Source: Semisulcospira habei (Eukaryota; Mollusca; Gastropoda; Semisulcospiridae). From it: a stretch of 64,000 nt of DNA. Below, in pieces: positions 23,420-34,399 of this stretch (within the stretch, counting starts at the first letter, position 1; every line of letters begins with the position of its first letter). The notes beneath the pieces were generated by a model. That model ran no database searches. It was not told the origin of the DNA and saw only the letters and a list, made by a program, of their open reading frames with translations. Made by a program: the position numbers and the translations under genes. The stretch lies in assembly GCA_036245525.1 (NCBI GenBank), contig BTPG01000005.1, positions 129,118,799 to 129,182,798 of the forward strand, in the 5' to 3' direction.

Positions 23420-23761
23420 GGAATCCGATTGTGTGTTAACAAACACAAATTCAACCTCGTCAGATGTATGGGATATACAATTACTAATTATCCATTGCGT
23501 TTTTTCGCTGACATAATAGGGGGCCTACTCTGTGTATGTTTATGTTAAAAGTATTCTGTTAAGAGCACTAAGTAACAAAACCATTTTGTGCAAATTTTGT
23601 TTAACTTTTTAACGTAGGTTGTAACTCAGGCAACACAACAGACCTTTTTTTTAAAAAAAGTTCTTCACCGCCGATTGTGTTTTTTAAAATCATTGTAAAT
23701 TCAAGCGTCAAACTCAAAGATCCCCCAGCCGTCAAGGGACCATGGGCACAACGTAGTTCCA

Positions 23762-23827
23762 GCATGAGACATTAATCCTCATGAGCCGCAGGGAATGCGC
23801 GGGCTCATGAAGATCTATACTTCTTGC
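23762..23827. repeat. IR-A hairpin
   Basis: Several mismatches (GCATGAGACATTAATCC). The right flank ends TTGAAGGGGTTAAG. Confidence 0.8.
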
Positions 23828-23889
23828 ATTTTTCGTACATTTTTCTCGGCATTGAAGGGGTTAAGCTCTCTCACACACAGCGCCATTAA

Positions 23890-24102
23890 TTAACTCATTC
23901 TACCCCAACACCGAAATCCTTAAATTTGGCCGTTGTCCTCTGAAGATTGCATTGCAGTGTAGGACACAGATCGACCATGATAGTTCAAGGGTGAGGCCAG
24001 GATAGCTTGGCGCCCATAGGCGCCAAGCTATTCTGGCATCACCCTTGAACTATCATGGTCGATCCTTATCTTGTGTGGGGTGTCTGGGGTAGAATGAGTT
24101 AA
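23890..24102. mobile_element. IR-B element, 213 bp, TTAA to TTAA
   Basis: Same termini and length as 23207-23419, with nearly identical sequence. Hairpin at about 23969-24064. Confidence 0.93.
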
Positions 24103-24365
24103 GAAAAAGCGATTACGAGGCCATAGTTTCCTGGCTAGCGCTTTTTATTTGCAACACTGAACAACAGAGTCACATGTACCTCTGAGCTCATACAAAATCC
24201 ATACATCGTACTGACCAAGCTTCGCTGTATCTGTTTCCTGTGAATAATGGTGCCATTCTATTCTAGCGTGAAAATGGCCATCTAGTAAAAAGAAAGAAGA
24301 CAATGTGTGACCTTATAGCTATTGCTTTTTTTCTCTCCGAAAAACAGTTTCAATACTTTAAAGGC
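24103..24365. other. No feature recognised
   Basis: AT-rich unique-looking sequence. Confidence 0.5.
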
Positions 24366-24397
24366 TCTGGTCTGTGATTTTTTACCCGGGCACGCAA
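24366..24397. repeat. IR-E half
   Basis: CTCTGGTCTGTGATTTTTTACC is a left half only, cut off at the TTAA of the following IR-A element. Confidence 0.5.
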
Positions 24398-24680
24398 TTA
24401 ACCCCTTCATTGCCAGTGGACGCACAATAAATAAATTTTTTTGTTGTGAAAGCGACACCGAATAATATCATTAATCCAAAGAACATGGATATGAATTTAA
24501 AAAAAAAAAATAGGTTAAGGAAGAGACAAAGAACCTCATGAGCCCCCGCATCTGCAAAAGCCCCACCCATCCCACAGCCCACCATCAAAGAAAGAATGCG
24601 ACCACCACCCAACTGCAAGAAGCAAAGAACCTCATAAGCCCCCACATCTGCGTAGGCTTGTGAGGTTCTTTGCCTCTTGC
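24398..24680. mobile_element. IR-A element, reverse orientation, with two hairpin parts
   Basis: TTAACCCCTTCATTGCCAGT starts the element. A left half-hairpin lies at 24521-24556 and a full hairpin at 24615-24680 with symmetrical CAAAGAACC/GGTTCTTTG arms. Confidence 0.75.
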
Positions 24681-24791
24681 AGTTGGGTGGTGTTTTTTTT
24701 TTTTCCGGCAGTGATGCCCGGTGGGGCGTGGGGTGCAGTTGGGTGGTGTTTGTATTTTTTTCCGGCAGTGATGCCCGGTGGGGCGTGGGGT
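24681..24791 (+). repeat. Tandem duplication of about 55 bp
   Basis: AGTTGGGTGGTGTTTNTTTT and CCGGCAGTGATGCCCGGTGG occur twice in a row, duplicating the IR-A right flank. Confidence 0.85.
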
Positions 24792-24954
24792 GAGTAGGCT
24801 TTTGGCGGATATATCTAGTGAGACCAGAGCACAATTAAATCTTCGTGGGGGCCGGAGCCTTAGTGCCTTTAGATGTCGGAGTGTGCCTTTCATCTGTAAG
24901 GCAATAACGTTGACTTGCAATAGTTCGGGCATTCAATGAATTAAAAACGGCGTT

Positions 24955-24957
<3 letters not shown>

Positions 24958-24987
<30 letters not shown>
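24958..24987. repeat. Poly-T tract
   Basis: About 30 T. No retroelement body was recognised next to it. Confidence 0.9.
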
Positions 24988-24988
<1 letters not shown>

Positions 24989-25502
24989 TGCCTTAACGCT
25001 ACACTTGACACGAAAATTGCCAAATGGACCGATAATTTTATTCTCCGATAGCGCCAATTTAGTGAAGGGGGACAACTACATTTGTTGGGCCACAAGGCTT
25101 GTTACGAAAGGTGGAAATCGAAAACGTGTATTGTGCTTCAAGTTAAAAAGAGCCGAAAATAACCAGTCAATAGAATAACAAAGGTGAACAGAAAAACCGC
25201 GCAACGACCTGAGACTGAGAGCAGTGAACAATGACTCGGAAATTATGCAGGGCGCTCAAGGCCGCGAAAGGCCAATTCATATGCAAGCACGGATGAAATA
25301 TGATGGAGAGATTTTTTTTTCATCAAAAGTTATCGATGGCACCTTTTCTTCGAGAGAAAAATAGCGCTTGTCCTCTGTCATACTTGCTATTATCTGACCG
25401 TTTTCATTACCCCATGAACCCATTCAGCCGTCACAAAATAAATGAAAACTGATATGGATGGAGACTGAAACTGGTGCCAGCATAAGTGAACTGTTATTTA
25501 GA
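24988..25502. other. No feature recognised
   Basis: No coding signal or known repeat. Confidence 0.5.
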
Positions 25503-25584
25503 CTCAACGCATTCAAGACGTGTCGCATACGGATACGCGGCAAAATGCCGCGTAACCGTATGCGACACGTCATGAATGTGTTAA
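25503..25584. mobile_element. IR-F element
   Basis: TCAACGCATTCAAGACGTGT and ACACGTCATGAATGTGTTAA are the ends. The inner arms CGCATACGGATACGCGGCA pair with one mismatch. Confidence 0.85.
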
Positions 25585-25649
25585 GAGGGCAGCTCCCACA
25601 TTTGAGAATCTCCATTATAGAGAGCAATGTGTCAATCGGCAACAGATCA

Positions 25650-25654
<5 letters not shown>

Positions 25655-25704
<50 letters not shown>

Positions 25705-25737
25705 TGCGTGCGTGTGTGTGTGTGTGTGTGTGTGTCA

Positions 25738-25785
<48 letters not shown>

Positions 25786-25793
25786 ATGTGCGC
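25655..25793. repeat. (GT)n/(GTGC)n microsatellite
   Basis: GT block, GTGC block, GT block, CATA interruption and another GT block. Confidence 0.97.
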
Positions 25794-26476
25794 GCAATAT
25801 ATGACTCGTCACAAGTTGTGGTTTTTTTCCCCTCCAGTGTGACTCCCAAATCGTTTACTTGAAGAAAAAACAACAACAAACAAAGCCCAACTGCAACAAC
25901 AAAACAGACGAACATTCAGGAGGTGGCTAAATAGCCAAAACGACTTTGACGCAAGACAAAGGATGGATTCAAAGTTAATTAACTGCCTAGCACAAGTCAA
26001 GTCTAGGTAGTTTATAAAACTACCATTCATAGCTTATCAAAAAGGCTTTGTCGCAATATAACTATTACTAGTGAAATTGCAGAAAGAAACGTTCTCTTTG
26101 GCAAGCAAAAACTAGTAAAAACATGATTCTATTAATATTATTATGTACATACCGAGCACGCCCCGCTGTCTTTTAATCTAAGGGTCTACTCCAACGTTTG
26201 CTCTGTCTCTCATAATGAAAACAGTTTTAGCAACGAGCATTGGCTTTACACATGCTAATCAGATAAATGTTTACAAAAGGTTTTCAGATAAGCCGATTTC
26301 GTCACCCCAATATTTATCTTCCTACGAAAACCACTTGCACAAATCCAGTTAGTTCTGTTTACAGTTGTGCATTCAAGCTTTTTGGTTTCATTTCCGTTAT
26401 CAAAATACAGTTCACAATCTCATTTGGTCTTTGTACGGTGCTGTGGGTGCTAAGTTCACCAGAAATCCTTCCATCT
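25794..26476. other. No feature recognised
   Basis: A-rich sequence; short frames without recognisable domains. Confidence 0.5.
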
Positions 26477-26542
26477 GCAAGAGGCATATACCCTCATGAG
26501 CCCCCGCAACCTTGCAGGATCATGAGGATCTATGACTTTTGC
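26477..26542. repeat. IR-A hairpin
   Basis: Left arm near consensus, right arm with a gap (GCAGGATCATGAGGATC). Confidence 0.8.
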
Positions 26543-26970
26543 CGCTCTAGGCCGAAGGAGTTATCTACGCTTTGAGGAGGTCGACGACTCATTGTTACAT
26601 TTTGGACGAAGGCAAGAACAAAGATTTCGATCTACGTAAACATGTTCAATTTATTGATCAGCCACGACACGATCAGATGTTAAGTGGACAGATACCTGTT
26701 TCCCCTTCAACACCAACTGCGGCCGTTGAATGGACCATGAAAGCTCAGTGACACTACCTTCGTGTCGTTAAATACGCATAGGCAAATATGCATATCTCAC
26801 TAAAGTGCCTGATTGGTTTCAGATATAATTCTGAGATATGATTACTGTCGATTCATTTGCCCGTAATGATTAGCCGCCGATTTTAAAATTCAGTACTGAG
26901 GCATCTGGCTCTGATCGTTTAAAATAATTACGTAGAACTGAACAAGACACAAACAGACACAATGCATTGA
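26543..26970. other. No feature recognised
   Basis: No repeat or coding signal identified. Confidence 0.5.
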
Positions 26971-27185
26971 TCAACTCATTCAGCCCCGACACATCACAGC
27001 AAGACATGGATCGAGCATGATAGTTCAAGGGTGGTGCCATAATAGCTTCGCGCCCATGGGCGCCAAGCTATTCTGGCACCACCCTTGAACTATCATGCTC
27101 GATCTGTCTCTGGAATTGTAATACAATCCTTTAGAGGGCAACTTCAAAATTTGGGGATTTTAGTCCTTGGTGTAGAATGTGTTAA
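26971..27185. mobile_element. IR-B element, opposite orientation
   Basis: TCAACTCATTCAGCCCCGAC at the left and TGTAGAATGTGTTAA at the right. The hairpin has symmetrical GAGCATGATAG/CTATCATGCTC arms. Length 215. Confidence 0.9.
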
Positions 27186-27279
27186 TGACAAGCAAATGAC
27201 GTTAGAGACACTCCCATAAAGTGTTTGTTTTTTCAGCGTGACAATTACTCAAATTATTACTTTATCGAGTGTGAACTCC

Positions 27280-27561
27280 TTAACGCACTGACCCTTAATG
27301 TATAAATCCCCAATTTGGGAGTGTGCTGATCTCTGAAGATTACATTACAGTTAAGGATACAGGTCGACCATGACAGTTCAAGGGTGGTGACAGGTCGACC
27401 ATGATAGAGACAGATCGACCATGATAGTTCAAGGGCGGTGACAAAATAGCTTGGCGCCTCTAGGACGATCACGGTCGATCCTATAGGCGCCAAACTATTC
27501 TGGCAGCACCCTTGAACTTTCATGGTAGACCCCTGTCTTGTTGCAGTGTGTCATAACTGAA
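27280..27561. mobile_element. IR-B element with internal rearrangement
   Basis: TTAACGCACTGACCC starts it. The left arm start GGTCGACCATGA occurs three times (about 27361, 27390 and 27414) and an extra GATCACGGTCGATC lies in the loop. This suggests slippage or nesting of a second copy. Confidence 0.75.
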
Positions 27562-27581
27562 TGGTACAACACGCTGGATTA

Positions 27582-27873
27582 TAAGGTGCGAATTTCTTTA
27601 ATACATTTTAGTGAGCTGTGAGTGCGGGAGAGGGTGGGGGGCGGTATGGGGGGGGGGAGAGGAGGGGGGGGGGGGCGCTGCAGAACCCCAAACGTGCTTT
27701 TAAACGGTTACATTTTTAAGTTTCCAAAAACTTCGTTATAATCAAGGTGTTTTTCTTGTTTTCTTTTGTTTGAAACTGGGGGCTGGGTCCGGAAATGTAA
27801 TTACATGAGAGACAGGTATCGTAGACGCTCGACTCATTAGAAAGAATGTGAGTTCTCTGCCAAGCTTACGTGT
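27582..27873 (+). repeat. Direct duplication flanking the RTE insertion, copy 1
   Basis: Starts TAAGGTGCGAATTTC and ends GCCAAGCTTACGTGT. It matches 29146-29421 base for base except for the G-run lengths and a few changes. Confidence 0.92.
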
Positions 27874-29145
27874 CTATCTATCTATCTATCTATATCCCGT
27901 AGTCTTGCCGACCGTTGGGGCACCACTGATGACTTGGCAACCAGCTCCCTCCAATCCTCTCTGTTCTCTGCCCTTCTCAGCGTATCGCCCAGCTTCAGTC
28001 CTGTCCACTCTGAGATATTGTCCTCCCATCTTTTCCTCTGTCTTCCTCTCCTTCGTCCTCCTTGCACAGTGCCTTGCAGGATTGTTTTGGCAAGCCCTGC
28101 TGAACGCGTGACATGCCCATACCACTTCAGTTTGCGTTTTCTCACAATGGCTAATAAGTCTTCATAGGGCCCGATGGCTTGCCTGATTCTGCTTTCCACT
28201 TCCTCGTTTGTGATGTGATCTCTGTATGAGAGGCCAAGCAGCCTTCGAAAACATCTCATTTCAGTGGCTTGTATCCTCCTTTCAAGGTCTGCTGTGAGGG
28301 TCCATGACTCGCAGGCATACAAGAGCGCTGAGATGACTAAGGAGCGCATCAGTCTGATCTTGGAGCAGAGTGTGATGTTTCTGTCCTTCCATATGGTCTT
28401 CAATCTTGTCAGTGCTGTTGTTGTCTGCGCAATCCTGGACAGTATTTCTGGTTTTGATCCCTCATCTGTCACAATGGCTCCTAAGTATTTGAATTTCTTA
28501 ACTGTTTCCAGTTTTTGGCCTCCAACCATGATTTCAGTGCCAATGCCACTGGCGTTATTGGTCATCAGTTTGGTCTTCTCTGCACTGATTTCCATCCCAT
28601 ATGCAATGGCTGTACTATCCAGCTTTTCCACCAGCTGAGCTAGCTCCTTCTCTGTTCCTGCAAGGCCATCAATGTCGTCCGCAAAGCGCAAGTTCGTGAT
28701 TGTTTTGCCTCCAATACTGACAGTTCCTTCATGATCTTTCAGAGCGTCCGTCATGATTCTTTCCAGGAAGATGTTGAAAAGAGTAGGTGAGAGCAAGCAG
28801 CCTTGTCTGACTCCAACTGTAGTCCTAAACCAGTTTCCTATTTTGCCGTTGAAGCAGACTGCGCTAGTGGCCTTGTTGTAAAGGTTTGCTATGACTTTGA
28901 TCAGGTTGGCATTGATGTTGTATAGCTTCATGGTGGACCAAAGGGCTGCATGCCACACCCTGTCAAACGCTTTCTTAAAATCCACAAAGACATGATAGAG
29001 GTCCTGCTGGTGCTGGAGGTATCTCTCACATAGAACTCTCAGGTTGAAGATCTGTTCAGTTGTGCTGCGCCCTGATCTGAAGCCTGTCTGTTCCTCAGCT
29101 ATGATTTCCTCTGCCTGTGGCTTCAGCCTGTTCAGTAGGATCTTT
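27874..29145 (-). mobile_element. RTE-type LINE, 5'-truncated
   Basis: The element reads leftward and ends in a (GATA)n tail at 27874-27895, the kind of short tail RTE elements have. It is cut off at 29145 inside the reverse transcriptase. Both sides are bordered by the same sequence of about 280 bases (27582-27873 and 29146-29421). Confidence 0.9.
27882..29145 (-). pseudogene. RTE-type reverse transcriptase fragment
   Basis: One open frame from the truncation point at 29145 to the stop at 27882, without a break. It encodes the RNA-directed DNA polymerase of a non-LTR element. Seen in order: TGFRSGRSTTEQIF near the truncation, VFVDFKKAFDRVWH (catalytic aspartate block), VGVRQGCLLSPTLFNIF, RFADDIDGLAG (YADD box with F) near 28680, KFKYLGAIV, then ALLYACESWTL and KLKWYGHVTR of the C-terminal region. 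The endonuclease and the first polymerase blocks are missing, so it is inactive despite the intact frame. The absence of stops suggests a recent insertion. Confidence 0.92.
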
Positions 29146-29421
29146 TAAGGTGCGAATTTCTTTAATACATTTTAGTGAGCTGTGAGTGCGGGAGGGGGTG
29201 GGGGGGGGGGGAGAGGGGGGGGGCGCTGCAGAACCCCAAACGTGCTTTTAAACGGTTACATTTTTAAGTTTCCAAAAACTTCGTTATAAGCAAGGTGTTT
29301 TTCTTGTTTACTTTTGTTTGAAGCTGGGGGCTGGGTCCGGAAATGTAATTACATGAGAGACAGGTATCGTAGACGCTCGACTCATTAGAAAGAATGTGAG
29401 TTCTCTGCCAAGCTTACGTGT
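29146..29421 (+). repeat. Direct duplication flanking the RTE insertion, copy 2
   Basis: Matches 27582-27873. The two copies differ mainly in their G-runs (276 against 292 bases). Confidence 0.92.
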
Positions 29422-29528
29422 ACGGGCAACCATTACACAACACTTGCCACAAATGACTAATCTGTCTTTAACACGCACGCGTAGATAATGAAGAGAAACG
29501 CCTGACGATTTTACCTGTGGGTAAAACA

Positions 29529-29550
29529 CTCACACACACACACACACACT

Positions 29551-29583
<33 letters not shown>

Positions 29584-29590
29584 ACACTCA
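29529..29590. repeat. (CA)n microsatellite
   Basis: CACA with CTCA and ATAC interruptions. Confidence 0.95.
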
Positions 29591-29650
29591 CGCACAATGT
29601 GACATATGCATATCGATATACCTATCTTTCCTTACTAAACAAAAGCCCAA

Positions 29651-29855
29651 TTAACCCATTTAACCCAAAAGCCCTACAGCAGGAGATGTATTGAACATGA
29701 TAATTCAAGGGCAGTGCCAGATGAGCTTGGCGCCTTCAGGCGCCAAGCTCATCTGGCACTACCCTTGAATTATCATGGTCAATACATCTCCTACAACTGG
29801 CACGTGGTCTTTAGGTGACGCCTCCAAAATCCGGCCGTGGGGTTATATGGGTTGA
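29651..29855. mobile_element. IR-B element, GATNAGC subtype
   Basis: TTAACCCATTTAACCC starts it and TATATGGGTTGA ends it. The hairpin carries symmetrical CAGATGAGCTTGG/CCAAGCTCATCTG arms, where related copies have GATTAGC. Confidence 0.9.
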
Positions 29856-30185
29856 CATGGGCAGAGAAGTGCACAGTACGCAAACATAGGTACTTAATCC
29901 CCACCAAGTAAGAGAGCTAGAACAGCGGGCGACCTCTCTCTATGGGTAAATAGTTCAAATGGATGTATTCGGTGACACTGAAAACGATTACATATACTTA
30001 CTATTGCTGGCGGAGATTGAATGTTCAAAACACATCCAGCTGGGCCCCGCTGGAGATAACATTCGGTTAGAATTGTTCAACATCAAGCGCCGAACACGCG
30101 TGTAACTAGGAACACCGTGAAACACAAGAAAAGTCCACACCTACACTCTCAGCGTGAAAGTCTACTCGGAATTCGTTTCTACACA
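29856..30185. other. No feature recognised
   Basis: No coding signal or known repeat. Confidence 0.5.
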
Positions 30186-30276
30186 TTAACCCTTTGGCTG
30201 TCGGCAGCGGCTTTTGTCGCGATGGTTCCTGCAGGAATCATCGCGGCAAAATCCGCTGCCGACAGCGAAAAGGTTG
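30186..30276. mobile_element. IR-C element
   Basis: TTAACCCTTTGGCTGTCGGC to GACAGCGAAAAGGTTGA. Symmetrical GGCAGCGG/CCGCTGCC variant. Confidence 0.88.
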
Positions 30277-30357
30277 AAGATCACACGGGAAACTAAACCG
30301 TGTACGTCGTTGTACTAAAAGAATCAAAACAGGCTATACGCTGTGAAGGCAAAAGAG

Positions 30358-30448
30358 AGTATGTCCTTTTTTTTGTGAAAAGCGAGATTTTCTCTGTATT
30401 ACAGCGCAAATCTGGCTTTTCCCAAAAATCGGACTTATTGTCTTTTGC
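30358..30448. repeat. IR-G foldback
   Basis: TATGTCCTTTTTTTTGTGAA and CCCAAAAATCGGACTTATTG are the arms. The inner GCGAGATTTTCT and GCGCAAATCTGGC pair loosely. Related copies are at 41296 and 52243. Confidence 0.6.
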
Positions 30449-30734
30449 ACCGCGGCATGGCAGCACTTTTTCACTTGATCAGAGAACAAATGAGATCCGA
30501 GATCAAAGCACGTACCATCAGAGAAAAAAAGTTCAAACCTAGGCTATACACTTGCGGCTGATCGGAGAACTGAATTTTAGTTACAAATATACAGTACTAA
30601 CCTTTTTCAACCTATATCAGAGAATGCAAGTAACACACACTAGCCTAGATTCAAACCCACTTGACACGCACGCACACGTTATAAACATATACGTTTGGAC
30701 TGGCTGAACTGTCCTACCCACCCTATAAATGACA

Positions 30735-30826
30735 TTAAATTTGTGGCTGTAGGTAGCGGTTTATGTCGCGATGATTCCGGCCGGAATCTTCGCGACAAAA
30801 ACCGCTATCGACAGTCAAAGATTTAA
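30735..30826. mobile_element. IR-C element, TTAA to TTAA
   Basis: TTAAATTTGTGGCTGTAGGT to GACAGTCAAAGATTTAA. The right TTAA is also the left TTAA of an IR-A element. Confidence 0.85.
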
Positions 30827-31068
30827 CTCCTTTCCTGCCACTGGTCGTAGACTTTTTTTTTTTTTTTTTTTTTTTTAATATTTGTTACCTGAGCTCCAAG
30901 AACCCTCTATCACCCACCTCCCCAAAACAATCCGTCCAGGAACATGGATATAAATTCGAGTCAGCAAGAAGCACAGCTTCTCATGACACCCTGCAAGTGC
31001 GGGGACTCATACCTGAGCATCTGCGCCTCTTGGGTGCTCTTTGTTCCGGTTGGACAGTGAAGGGGTAA
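30823..31068. mobile_element. IR-A element
   Basis: TTAACTCCTTTCCTGCCACT to GGACAGTGAAGGGGTAA. Contains a poly-T tract at 30852-30876 and a decayed hairpin at 30964-31032. Confidence 0.82.
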
Positions 31069-31313
31069 TGAGAAACACACCAAAATAGGAAAGAAAATGT
31101 AGAATACAGATCTAGACCTTGAAGGAATGTTTATCACGAGGGCCGATCATAAATCACCCTGAACGGAACCAGGTCAATAGATCAAGCGATCATATGGTAC
31201 ATAATCCTCCCCCAGTCTTTACACCCTGTCTATAATATTCTGAAAAGGACAAAGAAGGCTTCAGGAAAAGGGGTCGCCAGAAAGCTGGAATCTTTCTGTT
31301 CCAAGTTCCGTCT

Positions 31314-31379
31314 GCAAGAGACACAGATTCACATTAGCCCCTGCATTCGCAGGGGCGAATGTGAATCTGTGCTTCTTGC
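31314..31379. repeat. IR-A hairpin, CACATT/AATGTG variant
   Basis: GATTCACATTAGCCCCTGC and GCAGGGGCGAATGTGAATC: the change from TCATGA to CACATT is present in both arms. Confidence 0.9.
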
Positions 31380-31405
31380 TGTTTGAGATTAGATGGGGTA
31401 GTTCC

Positions 31406-31628
31406 TTAACCCATAACATACAGAGGCTAAATGCTTCAAATCTGTACACTGCCATATGCAAGCTACATTATAGTACTCACAGATAAGGACACAGACCAAT
31501 GGCTTTAGTTCAAGGGTGGTGCTAGAATAGCTTGGCGCCTAGAGGCGCCAAGCTATTTTGGCACCACCCTTGAACTATTTTAGTCAAACTTATTTCACAC
31601 ACTGGTGTATTCCCAATGATAAGGGTTA
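31406..31628. mobile_element. IR-B element, TTAA to TTAA
   Basis: TTAACCCATAACATAC to TGATAAGGGTTAA. The hairpin at about 31494-31590 pairs around CTAGAGGCGCC; the outer arms GACCAATGGCTTTAG/CTATTTTAGTC have diverged. Confidence 0.82.
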
Positions 31629-32497
31629 AACTGTGGTCAGTGTAAGTGTAAGACTCGATCGAACTGGTGTGAAAATGTGTTTTTATTTTTATTTTTTATT
31701 ATTATTATTTTTTTTTGGGGGGGAGGGGGGGACTAGAGGTGAAGGGAAGGGTCGATCTTTAACTTGTTTAGTGTGCCTCCTGCGAGATCAACCGCAAAAG
31801 CACAAGAGTATTGCCTGAATGTATTAGATCATATGAACAGGTAGTGCCTTATAATGAAACCTGGTACACGAAGAGGCGAAACGTTATACTTTTGCACTAA
31901 CCTAGACCTCTTCAGATAAGTCCGTATTTCGAAATAGTCGATTCTCAGGGGTGGATCAGTTACCTGCGGGGTGAGGGGGGGGGGGGGGAATTGCCAACTT
32001 TGGGGGCGTGTGCTTGTTAAGACTCTCACCATTCGCCAAAATATCAAACAACGGGGCGGGGAGGGGGGAGGGGGAGGGGGAGGGGGAGGAGCGGTGGGAT
32101 TCCAACGCCCCAAAAAGGGAATTTGTTATGTCATTTTAAAAAATTGGGGTCTGAGGGGAGGAAAACATGAAACCCCCCCCCCCCCCCCCCCCGATCCGCC
32201 CCTATTTCTAATAATAGTTTGATATAGTCATCTGCTTCTGTAAGTGAAAACCAAGTCTCTCGTTTGAGTCTCGGGTATGGTGCCAGTGAACATGATTAAT
32301 GCAGTGTATAACATTGAGAGGAAATACTGAAAGAGCAACACGTCGTGAGCCTTTACAAATAAGCTTCTCTTTGCTCACTCTGCATTGACATGCTTTGTCA
32401 TTTCTGTCAATGCCACGCACGAAGCTTTGGTTCCATATCACCTTACAAGCAGGCCGAATGCCCAATGATCTTTACAGGTCTACAGACGTACATTGCG
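31629..32497. other. No gene seen; G-rich tracts
   Basis: TTATTATT and G-run at 31690-31735, G-rich tracts at 31970-31990 and 32055-32100, C-run at 32174-32192. The short proline- or glycine-rich frames come from these runs. Confidence 0.55.
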
Positions 32498-32557
32498 CCA
32501 GAAAGACGCATATATCTTTAGGAGCCCCCGCAGATTAAAAAAACTATTGAGGACCTA
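32498..32557. repeat. IR-A remnant
   Basis: GACGCATATATCTTTAGGAG and GAGGACCTATGC remain. Confidence 0.5.
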
Positions 32558-32681
32558 TGCTTTGTTGAGATGGCTGATTTTCTCCAAATGTGTTTTAAAA
32601 CAGGGCTGCAAACAAGACTGAATGTGACACATACATATAAATGACACTCCTGAAAAAAGTTGTAAAAACTTACTTTGCATT

Positions 32682-32746
32682 GCAAGAGGCATAGATTTTC
32701 ATGAGCCCCGCAATCCGCGGGGACTCATGAACATCTATGCCTCTTG
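32682..32746. repeat. IR-A hairpin
   Basis: GATTTTCATGAGCCCCGC with a good right arm GACTCATGAACATCTATGCC. Confidence 0.85.
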
Positions 32747-33446
32747 TTGACACAATTTATATATGTAATCAGCCCTAGGGGTTATTGCCAAATTCAGTCA
32801 GACTATGGCGTTGAGGGTTCTGTTGTGACATGAATATGGGGATCACGTGTTGTTCAAGGCAAAACGCTGGGGAGGTGTGTTTTCCCATAGAATTAACCTG
32901 ATCTTATAGATATCTGCGTACAGTGCGACATTCATTTCTTGAAGGGGAGTGGATACCTAATCTGCCGTAAAACGACAAAAGGCCGTGGTGTACGGATTTT
33001 GATATACCACTCTCAGTCGTGGTACATGGTTTTGCAATACCACTTTCGGCTGCGGTGTATATATTTCATAATACCTTTTTACCACCCACATTGGAAAGTG
33101 GTAAACAGATCCATATCATAATTTGTACCCTTCTTGTCAGGGGTTTAAGTATGTATATATCCTTATTTGTCAGCATGTACCATTCTTTTACCGCTCTCGA
33201 TTTTTATTGCACAGTCATCAAAGGGGACGCCCTCGTTATGTTTCGCTGAAAAAAAGAAATGTAGTGTTTTGTTTATGGATGCTTGTGTTGTTATCACTAA
33301 TACTGTAGGCCATCAAACATATGATTGAAGCTATATCTGTGTCTCTTTCTACAAAACCTTCGCGAGATACCTATCTGAAGACTAATAATATGTAAAGATA
33401 TGGGTTCTTCTATGTCACGACTTACGCACAGTAGAAAAAGACTTAC
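32747..33446. other. No recognised repeat; possible intron of the exon to the right
   Basis: Contains imperfect repeats of TGTGGTGTA/GGTATTGCA with CCACTTTCGG/CCACTCTCAG at 32980-33065. If the exon at 33447-33565 is real, this would be its downstream intron. Confidence 0.35.
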
Positions 33447-33565
33447 CACTTGTTCATCCACATATTCACACAATCAGCCCCATTTACGTTGGTGATGATC
33501 CCAAGGAGAAGACCCTGGGGAGTCAGCCTTCGATTGTCAACGGACATGAAAATCAGTCTGTCCAT
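33447..33565 (-). CDS. Possible first coding exon, unknown product
   Basis: On the minus strand an ATG at 33563-33565 opens a frame of 39 codons, MDRLIFMSVDNRRLTPQGLL continuing to MWMNK. It runs into AAGTG and a strong splice donor GTAAGT at 33446-33441. An in-frame TAA nine bases before the ATG would place the true start here. Codon usage looks less repeat-like than elsewhere and the segment lies in one of the few stretches free of repeats. I do not recognise the protein. One candidate acceptor (TTTTTTTCAG, ending at 33246) would lead to a stop after three codons, so the next exon is not identified. It may be a chance frame. Confidence 0.25.
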
Positions 33566-34079
33566 GATCAGTTATTCACGTCAATGCGATCGTGACCGTC
33601 AAAAAACCCCAGGAAAATCACGCTAGCGTAACCCACAGTCAAAGGAAGATCTAACAAGATGGGATGAACCATAACCCACAAAGTCCCTTCTACATGAGAG
33701 CTGTCCTCGCTGTCAATGGTCTCTACCTTTTGTATTTGACCTGATTATGATGTTGAAAAAGTCTCGCAGATCTGCCAATGCGTCACTGAGATCTATAAGA
33801 GGCGCAGGACATACGCGTCATTGATTTGTCAAATGTCATTTGTCATGACGTAAGTTTTAGTTTTTACGTAATTTTATATTTTACGTGATATGAGTTTCAC
33901 TTTCGCTTCATAGGCTTGAGAAAATGGTGACAAAACTAGAACTTCACCATACAATTTCAGTCTTGCTATAATTTGTGTGAAAGCAGGTTGACTTTACCTA
34001 GCTACATGATATACTTCAATGCCTGTCTTACAAGCTGTCCTGTAAACAAACAACATAACAGGAAAATAAACATAGCATG
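33566..34079. other. No feature recognised
   Basis: Upstream of the possible exon. AT-rich, with GTCATTTGTCATTTGTCATG-like short repeats at 33818-33846. Confidence 0.4.
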
Positions 34080-34399
34080 CAAATAATAACAATAATAAGA
34101 ATAAGAAGGAGAAGAAGAAAAACTAAGGAAAAAAAAACCCAACACAATAGGTGAATCAATGAAAGGGGGGGGGGGGGGGATCGTATTGGAGAAGTAGTAA
34201 CTGCCACCAACACAAAAAGTAAGGAAAATAAATGAGTGCATAGCATTAATATTATACTCAGCTAAGACAGTGTCAAAGAATCAGCAGCATCAAGAGCATA
34301 TAGCGACACCGACAAGACAAAGGATTACCAGTCTACAAATGTAAGGAGAAAGAGAAAATACTTGACGTTCACGTGTTATCAACAACAATACTCTGATAT

